A DNA stretch of 27,883 nucleotides from an uncultured Bacteroidota bacterium (lineage in GTDB: Bacteria > Bacteroidota > Bacteroidia > NS11-12g > UBA955). A program made the translations under genes and the position numbers. Each line of letters begins with the position of its first letter. Position 1 is the stretch's first letter. The stretch is from assembly GCA_903953615.1 (NCBI GenBank), contig CAJBKH010000045.1:1-27883 (forward strand). The letters are read 5' to 3'. A model generated the notes under the pieces. It did no database searches. It was not told the DNA's origin and saw only the letters and a list, made by a program, of their open reading frames with translations. This document shows, in pieces, positions 1-9,128 of this stretch.

Positions 1-1
1 G

Positions 2-232
2 AAATTAAACAACACGTTCTATGCAGTGGTAAACGGTGAAAAGACTTTCCACATTGAAGTGTTCAACCGTTGGGGTGAATTGCTATGGGAGACCGACAAT
101 AAATACGAAACATGGAACGGTAGATACCGTGATGGCGATTGCCAACAAGATGTCTATGCATGGGTTGTGAAGGTAACTGCCTATGATGGCGAAGAATACA
201 GGTACGAGGGTACTGTAACATTATTGAGATAA
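2..232 (+). CDS. C-terminal end of a T9SS type B (gliding motility-associated) cargo protein, partial
   Basis: The open frame enters from the left edge of the window with no stop, so only the last 76 codons are seen; the GTG at 26 is internal and not a credible start. The visible part is almost entirely a type B sorting domain (gliding motility-associated C-terminal domain): it has the VFNRWGELLWE segment, a WNG turn, the DVYAWVVK strand and ends in GTVTLLR. In this family the domain directs a protein that has crossed the inner membrane through the type IX secretion pore and is removed or anchored at the surface. The body of the protein, and so its role, lies outside the window. A second type B cargo gene starts 21 bases after its stop on the same strand, so the two probably form one transcript. 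Confidence 0.85.
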   Translation, partial: KLNNTFYAVVNGEKTFHIEVFNRWGELLWETDNKYETWNGRYRDGDCQQDVYAWVVKVTAYDGEEYRYEGTVTLLR

Positions 233-253
233 ATGAACAACTGCTCATAACAT

Positions 254-3200
254 ATGAAAAGTGTTTTTAAACTTAAAAGTCTTTTGATATTGGTGCTAAT
301 TAATTTTAGCGCCAATATTGGTTTAAAAGCATCCCATATACTAGGAGCAGAAATTAGCTATCAGCACATAAAGGCAAGCCAGTATAAATTCACTTTAAAA
401 GTCTACCGCGATTGCAATGAATGCAAGTTCAACAACAATGGTGGGGGCAATAACAATGTGAATTGCGATGAGGTGCCGAATTTAAAAATTAATGGAGTTG
501 TTAATTCTGGCTACAGTGGTTTCTTAGATGATATACAATTAACAAGAGTTGCCATTAAAGATATTACACCCACTTGTTATGGAACACTAAGCAAATGTCA
601 TGGTGGTTCTGGTATCAATAATGGATACGAAGTACAAGTGTTTGAAGGTGACTATAATTTTTCGAATTTTATTCAACAAGGGAAATGCGCATTTGACGTA
701 AGCATTGCCATTTCTGGCAGAAATCCTGCGATTAATTCATCATTAGCCGAGCAAAATTTCTTTAATTATGTGCATTTGAATTTATGCAATGGCTTGCCAA
801 ATGAATCAAGTAAATTTAATTTAAATCCTGTCTTAACACTACTTCAAAATCAAACCCATCGCATTGCCTTAGGTATAAGTAACCCAGATAATGATTCATT
901 GGTTTTTAGACTGCAACCGGCGTTGTTAAATCGCTTGCAATCCATAAGTTATAGTCTTGGTAAAACAGGCACTAAGCCTTATTCGGTGTATTGCAGCAGT
1001 GGTTCTAATTGTCCACCCAATCCTGATGCAACCCCATTGGCTGAAGGGTTTTACCTTTCGCCAACGACAGGTGATTTGGTATTTACCCCAACTGTACAAA
1101 ACGAAGCTGGTGTCATTGTAGTTGAATGTGAAGAATGGAAAAAGGATGCCAATGGCATGTATTTTCTTTCAGGTGTTACAAGAAGAGATATTTATGCGGA
1201 GGTTGTTGCTGGAACCAACAATTTGCCAGTCATAAAAAATAAAGAATTAAATATTACGATTTGTGAAGGTGAGACATTCAATTTTCCAATCGATTTAGAA
1301 GATTTGAAATTGTTTGGCTTATTCTCCGACACAGTTTCGCTTGAATACATTTCTGATTTGAACGATTTGTCAATCATAAAATCTAACTTAAACATTCCTC
1401 CTTATAATTATTACCGCCTCAGCTTGTCCAATACGCTCAATAAGAATGGTAAGTATTATATAACACTTTTGGCAAAAGATAATAATTGTCCAATGAATGG
1501 TCAAGGTTCAAAAACATTGATCTTGAATATTCTCGCCAATAGACAATTAAACTACACTTTTAAGACTAAAAATTGTGGCCTGCTTCAGGTTGAAAATAAA
1601 AACAAGAGCCAAGTAGTGCGTTGGACCCTTTGCGATATAAATAATAAAGAAATTTACAAATCGATTTCAACCGGATTTAATTTTCAGTTGCCAAGAGGCG
1701 GACAATATATCTTGAAGTATTACCTTGAAGCAACAGATAAATTATGTGCTTTGAGTAAACAAGATGTAATCACCATTCCTGATTTTGTGAGTCCTGTAAT
1801 TGATTTGGGCCCAACCCAAAATGTTTGCCCAAACACATTAGTAACGATTGTTCCAATAAAGCTGAATACCTTTGATAAGTATAAAATTCTCTTAGAAAAT
1901 GTAGAGGTGCAATTGCCTTATAAATACACTGCCATTAATGATGTGCGCCATCATTTTAAAGTGGTACAAGACAATGGCTGTTTTGCAGAATTAGTATACA
2001 ATGTGAATGTTTATCCAGTCTTGAAAAGAACTTTTACTAAAGATACCATTTGTTCTAATATCACCTCTGGGATAGATTTAGATGAACTAATTTTAGCAGA
2101 TAAAAATTTAATCGCCAAAATTGATTTTAGTACCCTCAACACTGAATTAAATATTCAAAAATTAGATGATTTGAATTGGGAAGCAAAAATAGCTAAAGCA
2201 AAAGCGGCCCAAGTACTTTTGAATTGTGCAATAACTGATAAGAATGGATGTGTAACCAAAGATATTTTAACCCTTGATATTGTGGAACCACTTCCAATTG
2301 GAATTAATGTTCCAAAAGAGGTTTGTTCAAATACTAAATCAATCCATTTAGAAACATCAAAGGTGTCGCAGTGGACCTGTATCAACTATCCATCTAATAT
2401 TAATGGAAATGTGCTGACCATTCAACCACCATACAGTGGTGTTGTGAATTTGCACTATGAAGAAACAAAAAACAATTGTATAAATTCAAAGGATTATGCA
2501 ATCCAGATGATAGATACAACTGCTATCAGAGTTTCACTTCCAATGCAAATGCAGCTTTGTGAAAATGCCGACCCTGTTGTGTTAGGCGCAAATCCTAACA
2601 ATGGAAAATGGCAAGGTAATTTTATTAGTCAGAATATTTTTCAAACGCAAACAGCAAGAAATACCAAGTCTGTATTGACTTACAGTTATACCAATGCTTT
2701 AGGTTGTGTTTCAAGATCAACTGTAGAAATTGATGTTGTTGGTTTGCCACAATTAAGTGTTGAGGCGAATAAACAGAATTTATGTGTTGGCGATGAGCTT
2801 GAACTGTCTGCTCTAACAGATGCCATCAATTTACAAGGTTATTGGTATACAGATGGTGGAGGCAGTTTTACTAGCAATAATAAGCTAAACACACTTTACA
2901 ACCCATCGCTTACAGATGTTAAAATGGGGAAAGTGCATTTTTCATACACCATCCAAACCAATACCATTTGTGGAAATTTAACACAAGGCTTGGACATTCA
3001 AGTTAACAAAGGTCCAATTGGTAAAATAACACAAGATTATGCCACCAGTCAATGCGAGCCTGCTGTTTTGCAAATGAAAACAGACTACAAAAACATATCA
3101 AAACAATATTGGTATGTGAACGATAGTTTGGTTGAAGATTTTGATTACGAAACCAATTTGGATTTGGTATTAAGTGCGGGCAATTACATCATAAAAACAC

Positions 3201-3802
3201 GTGCTTTTAACGACGAATGTGAATCGGTGGCGCATGCAATTCCAATTACAATAAATGCCAAACCAATTAGTAAATTTATTTCTAATCCAGGCTACAGATT
3301 GTCGCGAGAATACCCACGCCTATACTTAAAAGATGTTAGTGCTAGTAAAGTGCCTTATTCAACACAATGGTATTTTAACAATCAAGCCATCGATCAAAAC
3401 AGAGAGTTATATTATAATGTAGCAGACAATACCACAGATACATTCAGAATTAAATTAGTGAATGTAGCTTCTATAGGCGCTTGTGCCGATTCAATAGAAA
3501 AGATTTTTGTATTTAATCCATTAAATCAACTTTACATTCCAGATGCATTTTCGCCTGATACAAAGGGACCAGATGAGAACAATGAGTTCAGAATAAAAGG
3601 GCCAGCCATGCAGCAATTCTACATTGATGTATTCAACAAATGGGGCGAAATCGTTTTCTATTCTAAAGACATGAATGTCTCATGGGATGGTAATTTTGGC
3701 GGTAAGTTGGCGCCACAAGGTGTTTATTTTTATAAAATAAATTCAACCGATATGACTGGTGTTAGCCGCGATTACTCAGGAACAATTACCCTGATTCGTT
3801 AA
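254..3802 (+). CDS. Large secreted protein with T9SS type B C-terminal sorting domain
   Basis: A 1182-residue protein of unknown specific function. Residues 1-26 form a signal peptide (basic start, hydrophobic LLILVLINF core, cleavage near LKA-SHI). The mature start SHILGAEISYQ followed by a KVYRDC segment is typical of very large surface proteins of Bacteroidota. The middle is a run of beta-rich, cysteine-bearing segments that look like degenerate Ig/PKD-type repeats, but I cannot assign a named domain. Residues about 1092-1182 are a type B sorting domain: YIPDAFSPD, then VFNKWGEIVF, then SWDG, GVYFYKI and the GTITLIR end. It should be exported by Sec and then secreted or displayed by the T9SS. 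It follows another type B cargo gene by 21 bases and I see no own promoter box in the gap, so co-transcription is likely. Its TAA is directly followed by the stop codon of the convergent protease gene. Confidence 0.9.
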   Translation: MKSVFKLKSLLILVLINFSANIGLKASHILGAEISYQHIKASQYKFTLKVYRDCNECKFNNNGGGNNNVNCDEVPNLKINGVVNSGYSGFLDDIQLTRVAIKDITPTCYGTLSKCHGGSGINNGYEVQVFEGDYNFSNFIQQGKCAFDVSIAISGRNPAINSSLAEQNFFNYVHLNLCNGLPNESSKFNLNPVLTLLQNQTHRIALGISNPDNDSLVFRLQPALLNRLQSISYSLGKTGTKPYSVYCSSGSNCPPNPDATPLAEGFYLSPTTGDLVFTPTVQNEAGVIVVECEEWKKDANGMYFLSGVTRRDIYAEVVAGTNNLPVIKNKELNITICEGETFNFPIDLEDLKLFGLFSDTVSLEYISDLNDLSIIKSNLNIPPYNYYRLSLSNTLNKNGKYYITLLAKDNNCPMNGQGSKTLILNILANRQLNYTFKTKNCGLLQVENKNKSQVVRWTLCDINNKEIYKSISTGFNFQLPRGGQYILKYYLEATDKLCALSKQDVITIPDFVSPVIDLGPTQNVCPNTLVTIVPIKLNTFDKYKILLENVEVQLPYKYTAINDVRHHFKVVQDNGCFAELVYNVNVYPVLKRTFTKDTICSNITSGIDLDELILADKNLIAKIDFSTLNTELNIQKLDDLNWEAKIAKAKAAQVLLNCAITDKNGCVTKDILTLDIVEPLPIGINVPKEVCSNTKSIHLETSKVSQWTCINYPSNINGNVLTIQPPYSGVVNLHYEETKNNCINSKDYAIQMIDTTAIRVSLPMQMQLCENADPVVLGANPNNGKWQGNFISQNIFQTQTARNTKSVLTYSYTNALGCVSRSTVEIDVVGLPQLSVEANKQNLCVGDELELSALTDAINLQGYWYTDGGGSFTSNNKLNTLYNPSLTDVKMGKVHFSYTIQTNTICGNLTQGLDIQVNKGPIGKITQDYATSQCEPAVLQMKTDYKNISKQYWYVNDSLVEDFDYETNLDLVLSAGNYIIKTRAFNDECESVAHAIPITINAKPISKFISNPGYRLSREYPRLYLKDVSASKVPYSTQWYFNNQAIDQNRELYYNVADNTTDTFRIKLVNVASIGACADSIEKIFVFNPLNQLYIPDAFSPDTKGPDENNEFRIKGPAMQQFYIDVFNKWGEIVFYSKDMNVSWDGNFGGKLAPQGVYFYKINSTDMTGVSRDYSGTITLIR

Positions 3803-5227
3803 TTAATAGTAAAAATTGTAGTAGCGGGTACCACCATCGCTGCCTATTCCTTCAATTTGCATCTTGCCATTCGCATTCTCTAATTCGCTAATCAAGCTTT
3901 TAGCGTCAGTACAAATTTTGCCATTGAATTTTGTAAAAATAAAACCTTCTTCGATGTTCATATTGGCAATTAATCCTTGGTGAATATTGCTTACTTTAAC
4001 ACCATTTTTAAGGTTGTATTTTTGCAATTCAATTTTAGAAGCAGGTGCAAAATCAGCCCCTAATTTTTCTGATGAAATTATGTTGTTTTTATTCAAAGCC
4101 AATTCACCATCTTTATTAGTCAAAACAATATTGGTTTCCTTTGGCTCGCCATTGCGTAAATAGCTGATTTTAATTTTGTCGGCAGGACGGTAATAGGAGA
4201 TGTGCTCATCGAAGGTAGATTTGCTAATAATAGGTTTATCCTGCACTTTTACAATGACATCGCCAATTTTTAATCCGCCTTTTTGTGCAGGCCCTCCTTC
4301 ACTTAAATTGGTAATTAAGGCGCCTTCGTTTGTTTTGTTAATGGTTTCACTTTTTTCGTCAATTTCTGCAGCTTCTAACCCGGTATAACCGCGTTGAATG
4401 ACGCCAAAATCGATTAAATCTTTCACCGCTTTTGCAACTATGTTGCTTGGTATCGCAAATCCATAGCCTGCATTGCTACCTGTTTTGCTAAAAATAGCGG
4501 TATTAATACCAACCAGTTCGCCATTTAAATTAACAAGCGCACCGCCACTATTGCCTGGATTAATAGCAGCATCTGTTTGAATAAATGATTCAATGGGAAA
4601 TTGATTGTTGACGATGTTAATATTACGTCCTTTTGCACTCACTATTCCAGCAGTTACAGTAGAAGTTAAATTAAATGGATTGCCAACTGCGATTACCCAT
4701 TCGCCAATCTGTAAGTCATCCGAATTGGTGAGAACGATGCTCGGTAAATTTTCTGCTTCAATTTTAAGCAATGCCAAATCTGTTGAGGGATCGGTACCGA
4801 CTAATTTTGCGGTGTAATTTTTCTTTTTGTTGTTCAATACAACTTCTATTGTTTTCGCATCTTTTACAACATGCAAATTGGTGACAATATAGCCATCCTT
4901 ACGCACTATCACGCCGCTGCCAGTGCTACTTACTTGCCCGATGCTGCCAAAGGGGTCGTAGCCATCGAAAAACCAGCCAAATGGATTACGCTGTTGGACC
5001 ATTGCCGTGGTCTTAATAAATACAACACAAGGTGTACTCACTTTAGAGGCCAATACAAAACTCAAATTGCCTTCTGCAATCTTGCCATTGTAGCTCGCTA
5101 ACAATCCTTTAATATTCTCTGATTGAAAGTTGCTATTGTTTGATGAGGGATTAAATTTAAAAAACACAAAAGCTCCAAGAATGCCAAATACGAATGCTGT
5201 TGAGATGTTTAAAATTATTTTCTTCAT
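3803..5227 (-). CDS. htrA: HtrA/Deg-type serine endoprotease, membrane-anchored, PDZ domains
   Basis: A 474-residue S1C-family protease. Residues 6-24 are one hydrophobic segment without a clear cleavage site, so it is probably tethered to the inner membrane with the protease in the periplasm. The trypsin-like domain shows all three catalytic residues: His119 in TNLHVV, Asp150 in DPSTDLALL and Ser227 in NPGNSGGAL. A PDZ domain covers about 275-370 (RGYTGLEAAE, GGPAQKGGLKIGDVI); a second, weaker PDZ-like region covers about 385-470. The family degrades or refolds misfolded envelope proteins. The loop before the catalytic core is short, unlike the long LA loop of E. coli DegP. Its start lies 6 bases after the stop of the DUF1573 gene, so the two form an operon driven from the ruvB side. 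Symbol is by family; degP/degQ/degS subtype cannot be settled here. Confidence 0.93.
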   Translation of the reverse strand: MKKIILNISTAFVFGILGAFVFFKFNPSSNNSNFQSENIKGLLASYNGKIAEGNLSFVLASKVSTPCVVFIKTTAMVQQRNPFGWFFDGYDPFGSIGQVSSTGSGVIVRKDGYIVTNLHVVKDAKTIEVVLNNKKKNYTAKLVGTDPSTDLALLKIEAENLPSIVLTNSDDLQIGEWVIAVGNPFNLTSTVTAGIVSAKGRNINIVNNQFPIESFIQTDAAINPGNSGGALVNLNGELVGINTAIFSKTGSNAGYGFAIPSNIVAKAVKDLIDFGVIQRGYTGLEAAEIDEKSETINKTNEGALITNLSEGGPAQKGGLKIGDVIVKVQDKPIISKSTFDEHISYYRPADKIKISYLRNGEPKETNIVLTNKDGELALNKNNIISSEKLGADFAPASKIELQKYNLKNGVKVSNIHQGLIANMNIEEGFIFTKFNGKICTDAKSLISELENANGKMQIEGIGSDGGTRYYNFYY

Positions 5228-5233
5228 AAATCG

Positions 5234-6349
5234 TTAATTGGTAATTTTTATTTTAAACGTAAAATTAAATTCTGAATTATTAGGGTCGTTGCAAATTAGA
5301 TTCACATGTTTTGAGTGTTCTGCAACAATTTGATTAATGGTGTCGTAAGTAAATACGAGGGTGTAGGATTCTCCGGGTTTAATGGTAAATGTACTTTTGT
5401 TAACAGTAATACAACTGCAAGTAGGCGCAACCTTGTAGACGATTAAATCTGTATTGCCAGTATTTGTAAGAACAACGTTCTCCTTAAATTTAGAGCCTAA
5501 AGGGCGGTCGCCTAAGTTGATGTTAGGACCTTGTGATAGTTTTAATTTTGGAGCGTTCTTGCGTTCTTTTTTTGATAGTTTGCTAAAGTCTTGTTTTAAT
5601 CGGCTCATTACAAACAACGATTTTTCTGGAAACGCCAAATCATCAGTCACAAAACTTATGCGATTAAAATCGTCACCCATTTTTACCATTTTATTGCCCG
5701 TCACGCGTATCACAATATTAATTGAATCGCCCGCATTGATGATGCTGTCTTTGACAAACACTTCAATAAAATCTGGCTTCTCGCCAATACTCAAAATAGC
5801 AATTGGATATTCGTTGTAATTAAAAACATGAATGGTTTTTTCTTTTACTTCCGAACTCAATACAACGCCAAAATTGGCCATGTTTTCGCTGAAAGCTAAA
5901 TTGCCGTAATCTAATTTGAAGGTTGTTTTAGCATATTCCGGACGTGGTCGCGGCACTACATCGCCACGAATGGTAAGGGTTGTAAAATAATCAGGACGGT
6001 TGATGTGCACATACATGTATTTTTGGAAATTCCCTTTTTTGCCTTCAGGGTTATAAAACGCCTTTACATAACCTGTCCCGCCAGGTAATACTGTGTCTTT
6101 CGACCATTCAGGGGTGGTACAGCCACAGCTGGTTTCCACTTTGGTGATTACAATCTTTCTTTTAGAAACATTTTTAAATTGAAACACATGCACTACCTCA
6201 TTTGATTCTTCTTTAATTCGCCCAAAATCATGCACCACTTCGCTGAATTGTATTTCATCGAGGGTTTGCGAAAAAAGGGATGAGCTGAAGGCCAAAATTA
6301 GGCCTAGAAATATTTTTTGAACCATTGTATTGTCAATTGCAAATTTCAT
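5234..6349 (-). CDS. DUF1573 domain secreted protein (two copies)
   Basis: A 371-residue exported protein. The first ATG is used here, but the ATG at 6325 (residue 9) begins a textbook signal peptide (MVQKIFLGLILAFSSSLFSQ) and is an equally good start. Two DUF1573 Ig-like domains are visible: about residues 33-125, with VVHDFGRIKE, a QFKNVS strand and the TSCGCTTPEW motif, and about 270-371, with VVLTNTGNTDL, PTCSCITV and KPGESYTLVF. DUF1573 folds resemble ASPM-SPD-2-Hydin/PapD-type domains; their function in Bacteroidota is not firmly known, although such proteins are common in the periplasm or at the surface. It is the first gene of a two-gene minus-strand operon with the HtrA-type protease, which suggests a periplasmic role in protein folding or quality control; this is inference from context only. 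Confidence 0.88.
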   Translation of the reverse strand: MKFAIDNTMVQKIFLGLILAFSSSLFSQTLDEIQFSEVVHDFGRIKEESNEVVHVFQFKNVSKRKIVITKVETSCGCTTPEWSKDTVLPGGTGYVKAFYNPEGKKGNFQKYMYVHINRPDYFTTLTIRGDVVPRPRPEYAKTTFKLDYGNLAFSENMANFGVVLSSEVKEKTIHVFNYNEYPIAILSIGEKPDFIEVFVKDSIINAGDSINIVIRVTGNKMVKMGDDFNRISFVTDDLAFPEKSLFVMSRLKQDFSKLSKKERKNAPKLKLSQGPNINLGDRPLGSKFKENVVLTNTGNTDLIVYKVAPTCSCITVNKSTFTIKPGESYTLVFTYDTINQIVAEHSKHVNLICNDPNNSEFNFTFKIKITN

Positions 6350-6400
6350 GCTAAAAATTTATTAAAGAGATAAAAAATAAATGAGAAAGGTTGCCCAAAG

Positions 6401-6414
6401 GCAAATATATTTGC
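6401..6414. promoter_or_regulatory. Palindromic -7 element, possible bidirectional promoter
   Basis: GCAAATATATTTGC is a perfect 14-base palindrome. Read on the plus strand it contains TATATTTG (6406-6413) and on the minus strand TATATTTG (6409-6402), both exact matches to the Bacteroidota -7 consensus TAnnTTTG. It lies between ruvB and the DUF1573 gene, 8 bases before the ruvB ATG and about 52 bases before the DUF1573 ATG. No well-spaced -33 TTG is seen for either direction. A second small dyad, TTGCC-CAAA-GGCAA (6391-6404), overlaps it. Confidence 0.55.
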
Positions 6415-6421
6415 ATAGTAG

Positions 6422-7450
6422 ATGTTAAATGAAAATTTGAATCCAGATGCCGATAAATTAAGCAAGACCGATAAGGACATAGAAAAGGTTTTGCGTCCAG
6501 CCCATTTTGAGGATTTTACAGGGCAAGAAAAAATACTTGAAAACCTAAGAGTGTTTGTTAAGGCGGCTGTTCAGCGTGGCGAAGCCCTCGATCATGTGCT
6601 TTTACACGGCCCTCCAGGATTAGGCAAAACAACCTTGGCCAATATTATTGCCAATGAATTGGGCAGCAATATTAAAATTACCAGCGGTCCGGTGCTCGAG
6701 AAGCCGGGTGATTTGGCAGGCTTACTGACAAATTTAGAGGAAGGGGACGTTTTGTTCATTGATGAGATTCACCGATTAAGTCCAGTGGTGGAAGAATATT
6801 TGTATTCTGCAATGGAGGATTATAAAATTGATATCCTTTTAGATTCTGGTCCCAGTGCACGCTCAGTGCAGATTACTTTGTCACCTTTTACCTTGGTAGG
6901 GGCAACCACGCGTTCGGGTTTGCTAACTTCGCCCTTAAGAGCGCGTTTCGGTATAACCAACCGTTTGGAATATTACAATACCGACTTACTCACCAAAATT
7001 GTGATGCGATCATCCGCCATCATTAAGGTAGATATAGAAAAAATTGCAGCCTACGAAATTGCACGAAGGAGTAGAGGAACCCCGCGTATTGCAAATGCTT
7101 TGTTGCGCAGAACCCGCGACTTTGCTCAAATAAAAGGCGATGGTGCCATTGATCTTGAAATTGCAAAAATTGCGCTTGATGCTTTAAATGTAGATGTAAA
7201 CGGATTGGATGAAATGGACAACAGAATTTTAAGCACCATCATCGATAAGTTTAAAGGCGGTCCAGTAGGCATTAATACCATTGCAACCGCTGTTGGCGAA
7301 GAAGCAGGCACAATAGAAGAGGTTTATGAGCCATTTCTTATTCAAGAAGGCTATTTAATGCGCACCGCTAGAGGACGTGAAGTGACAGAAGCAGCCTATA
7401 AACATTTAGGTCGCCTGACTTATAACAAAGGCAACAACTCGCTTTTTTAA
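6422..7450 (+). CDS. ruvB: Holliday junction branch migration helicase RuvB
   Basis: A 342-residue AAA+ motor, the normal length for the family. RuvB forms hexameric rings that drive branch migration of Holliday junctions held by RuvA, in recombination and replication fork repair in the cytoplasm. Visible motifs: LRPAHFEDFTGQ at 24-35, Walker A GPPGLGKT at 63-70, Walker B LFIDEIHRL at 111-119, sensor 1 in GATTRSG at 160-166, the arginine-finger segment SPLRARFGI at 170-178, and the C-terminal winged helix GPVGINTIATAVGEE through YEPFLIQEGYLMRT that contacts DNA. ruvA and ruvC are not adjacent, as is common in this phylum. A perfect -7 box ends 8 bases before the ATG, so the transcript should have almost no leader. 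Confidence 0.98.
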   Translation: MLNENLNPDADKLSKTDKDIEKVLRPAHFEDFTGQEKILENLRVFVKAAVQRGEALDHVLLHGPPGLGKTTLANIIANELGSNIKITSGPVLEKPGDLAGLLTNLEEGDVLFIDEIHRLSPVVEEYLYSAMEDYKIDILLDSGPSARSVQITLSPFTLVGATTRSGLLTSPLRARFGITNRLEYYNTDLLTKIVMRSSAIIKVDIEKIAAYEIARRSRGTPRIANALLRRTRDFAQIKGDGAIDLEIAKIALDALNVDVNGLDEMDNRILSTIIDKFKGGPVGINTIATAVGEEAGTIEEVYEPFLIQEGYLMRTARGREVTEAAYKHLGRLTYNKGNNSLF

Positions 7451-7465
7451 TTTTATATTTTTTTG

Positions 7466-7473
7466 TATATTCG
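7466..7473 (+). promoter_or_regulatory. -7 type promoter box before the S8 protease gene
   Basis: TATATTCG differs from the Bacteroidota -7 consensus TAnnTTTG by one base (C for T at position 7). It ends 5 bases before the ATG at 7479. No TTG lies at the usual -33 distance; only a T-run is seen at 7443-7448. The same TAnnTTCG variant lies before two other genes of the window. Confidence 0.35.
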
Positions 7474-7478
7474 TAATT

Positions 7479-9128
7479 ATGTTACGTTATATTTTTGCTT
7501 TATACTTATTTGTTTTTTCATTTCAGCTTTCGGCCATAGCGCCTATTAAGCCAACTAATTTAGCCTTTATTGCCGCCTTCGACCATCCTTGTGAAGTGCG
7601 CGTCTTAGATGAACTCACAGGCTATCACATGCTCCAATTTGAAGCATTGAATGTTGAACATACTTTATTTAAAGTCGCCTATAATGCCAATTTAATTCAA
7701 TCCGATTTTGTAGCCCAATTGATTAACCGTTTACCTGGTGTATTAATGGTACAAGAGGATAGCAAGGTCGAGCTTCGTGCGACGATCCCAAACGATTCAG
7801 TTTTCAGTTACCAATGGCATTTAAATAAAATTGGCGCTTTGCAAGCATGGGATTTAACGCGGGCCGGCACCAATAGAAGAGGGGATACAATTGTTATTGC
7901 TATTGTAGATGATGGCTTGCACCTTAAACATCCAGATTTTAAAGGCAATATTTGGATCAATTATGCCGATACCATTGGCAACAACAAAGATGATGATGGC
8001 AATGGTTATACAGACGATCATTATGGATGGAACTTTCTAGCCAATAATAATGACATAAGCGATAGCAATTATTACCAAGGGAAACACGGTACCCCAGTAG
8101 CAGGTATTATTGGGGCCACAGGCAATGATGTGACTGGTATTACTGGCATCATGTGGAAGGTTAAATTGATGATTGTAGATATCAGAGATACCACCAATAT
8201 GGCAGGTAGTAATTTTGCTTTTCAAAGCGATGTGATTAGGGCCTATAGCTATGTATTACACCAACGCAAATTATACAATGCTACAATGGGAAAACAAGGG
8301 GTATTTGTTACGGCCATCAATTCTAGTTGGGGAATCGATGGTAAGTTTGCTGCACAAGCACCGCTCTGGTGTGCATTCTATGATACACTTGGGAAATATG
8401 GCATACTGACGGCTGCCTCTACCTCTAATAATTTTGTCAATATTGACATTGCTGGCGATTTGCCTTCGCTTTGTCAAAGTCAACATTTATTAATGGTAAA
8501 TAGTACCAATGATATTGATGCTTTAGCACCGAGTGGCTATAGCGAAACCAATATCGATATTGCAGCGCCTGGCCAAGGCATTAAAACCACAAATGCTTAT
8601 ACCAAACTCAATATAAAGAATGGATTGTATGGCAGTTTTAATGGCACCTCTGCGGCTGCACCTATGGTTACGGGTGCCATTGGATTATTGCATGCGTATG
8701 CCTGTGAAAAGATGATGGATTTAATCGAAACAGATCCAATAAGGGCGAATTTGTTAATGCGCAGATTTTTATTAGAAGGTGTTGAGGTAATTCCAGATTT
8801 GGTTGGAAGAAACAGCTCGAATGGAAGGCTCAATATTTTAAAGGCCATGCAGGTGATGAATCAATTTTGCTATGGCACTTTGAACACCGAACAAATATTG
8901 TTAAATCAAACAATCGTTATTTATCCGAATCCAGGCAATGGTTTGTTAAATTTGGAATCAGTAGATGAAGTAATTAGCGTGCAATGTTATGATGCAACTG
9001 GTAAGCAATTGGGATGTCTTCTTTTGAATAATTCAATTGATATAAGCCTATTGGCAAACGGTGTTTACTATTTTAAAATAAGCACAGCCAATGCAACAAA
9101 AGTGTTATCGTATATCAAACAAAATTAG
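7479..9128 (+). CDS. Secreted S8 (subtilisin-like) serine protease with T9SS type A sorting domain
   Basis: A 549-residue protease. Residues 1-21 are a signal peptide. A short region of about 80 residues that could be an inhibitory propeptide precedes the peptidase domain at about 107-460. Catalytic residues are Asp144 (AIVDDGLHLKHPDF), His203 (GKHGTPVAGI) and Ser391 (NGTSAAAPMVTG). The oxyanion-hole Asn is probably Asn317 in AASTSN, a variation on the AAGN of classical subtilisins. An Asp-rich stretch (NNKDDDGNGYTDD, 168-180), as seen in many Bacteroidota S8 enzymes, may bind calcium. The C-terminal 75 residues are a type A sorting domain starting at IYPNPGNG and ending VLSYIKQN, so the enzyme is secreted by the T9SS. 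Substrate is unknown; nutrient proteolysis or processing of surface proteins is possible. The gene ends in a 4-base overlap with the convergent DUF3276 gene. Confidence 0.93.
   Translation: MLRYIFALYLFVFSFQLSAIAPIKPTNLAFIAAFDHPCEVRVLDELTGYHMLQFEALNVEHTLFKVAYNANLIQSDFVAQLINRLPGVLMVQEDSKVELRATIPNDSVFSYQWHLNKIGALQAWDLTRAGTNRRGDTIVIAIVDDGLHLKHPDFKGNIWINYADTIGNNKDDDGNGYTDDHYGWNFLANNNDISDSNYYQGKHGTPVAGIIGATGNDVTGITGIMWKVKLMIVDIRDTTNMAGSNFAFQSDVIRAYSYVLHQRKLYNATMGKQGVFVTAINSSWGIDGKFAAQAPLWCAFYDTLGKYGILTAASTSNNFVNIDIAGDLPSLCQSQHLLMVNSTNDIDALAPSGYSETNIDIAAPGQGIKTTNAYTKLNIKNGLYGSFNGTSAAAPMVTGAIGLLHAYACEKMMDLIETDPIRANLLMRRFLLEGVEVIPDLVGRNSSNGRLNILKAMQVMNQFCYGTLNTEQILLNQTIVIYPNPGNGLLNLESVDEVISVQCYDATGKQLGCLLLNNSIDISLLANGVYYFKISTANATKVLSYIKQN

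Noticed and set aside
4871..5101. Plus-strand frame antisense to the HtrA-type protease
   Set aside because: It covers the protease's catalytic domain on the other strand and shows no own features.
5454..5819. 121-codon plus-strand frame antisense to the DUF1573 gene
   Set aside because: No domain or signal; the opposite strand codes for a recognisable protein.
7441..7478. T-rich run after ruvB as an intrinsic terminator
   Set aside because: There are several T-runs but no stem that pairs before them, and the stretch carries the promoter of the next gene.
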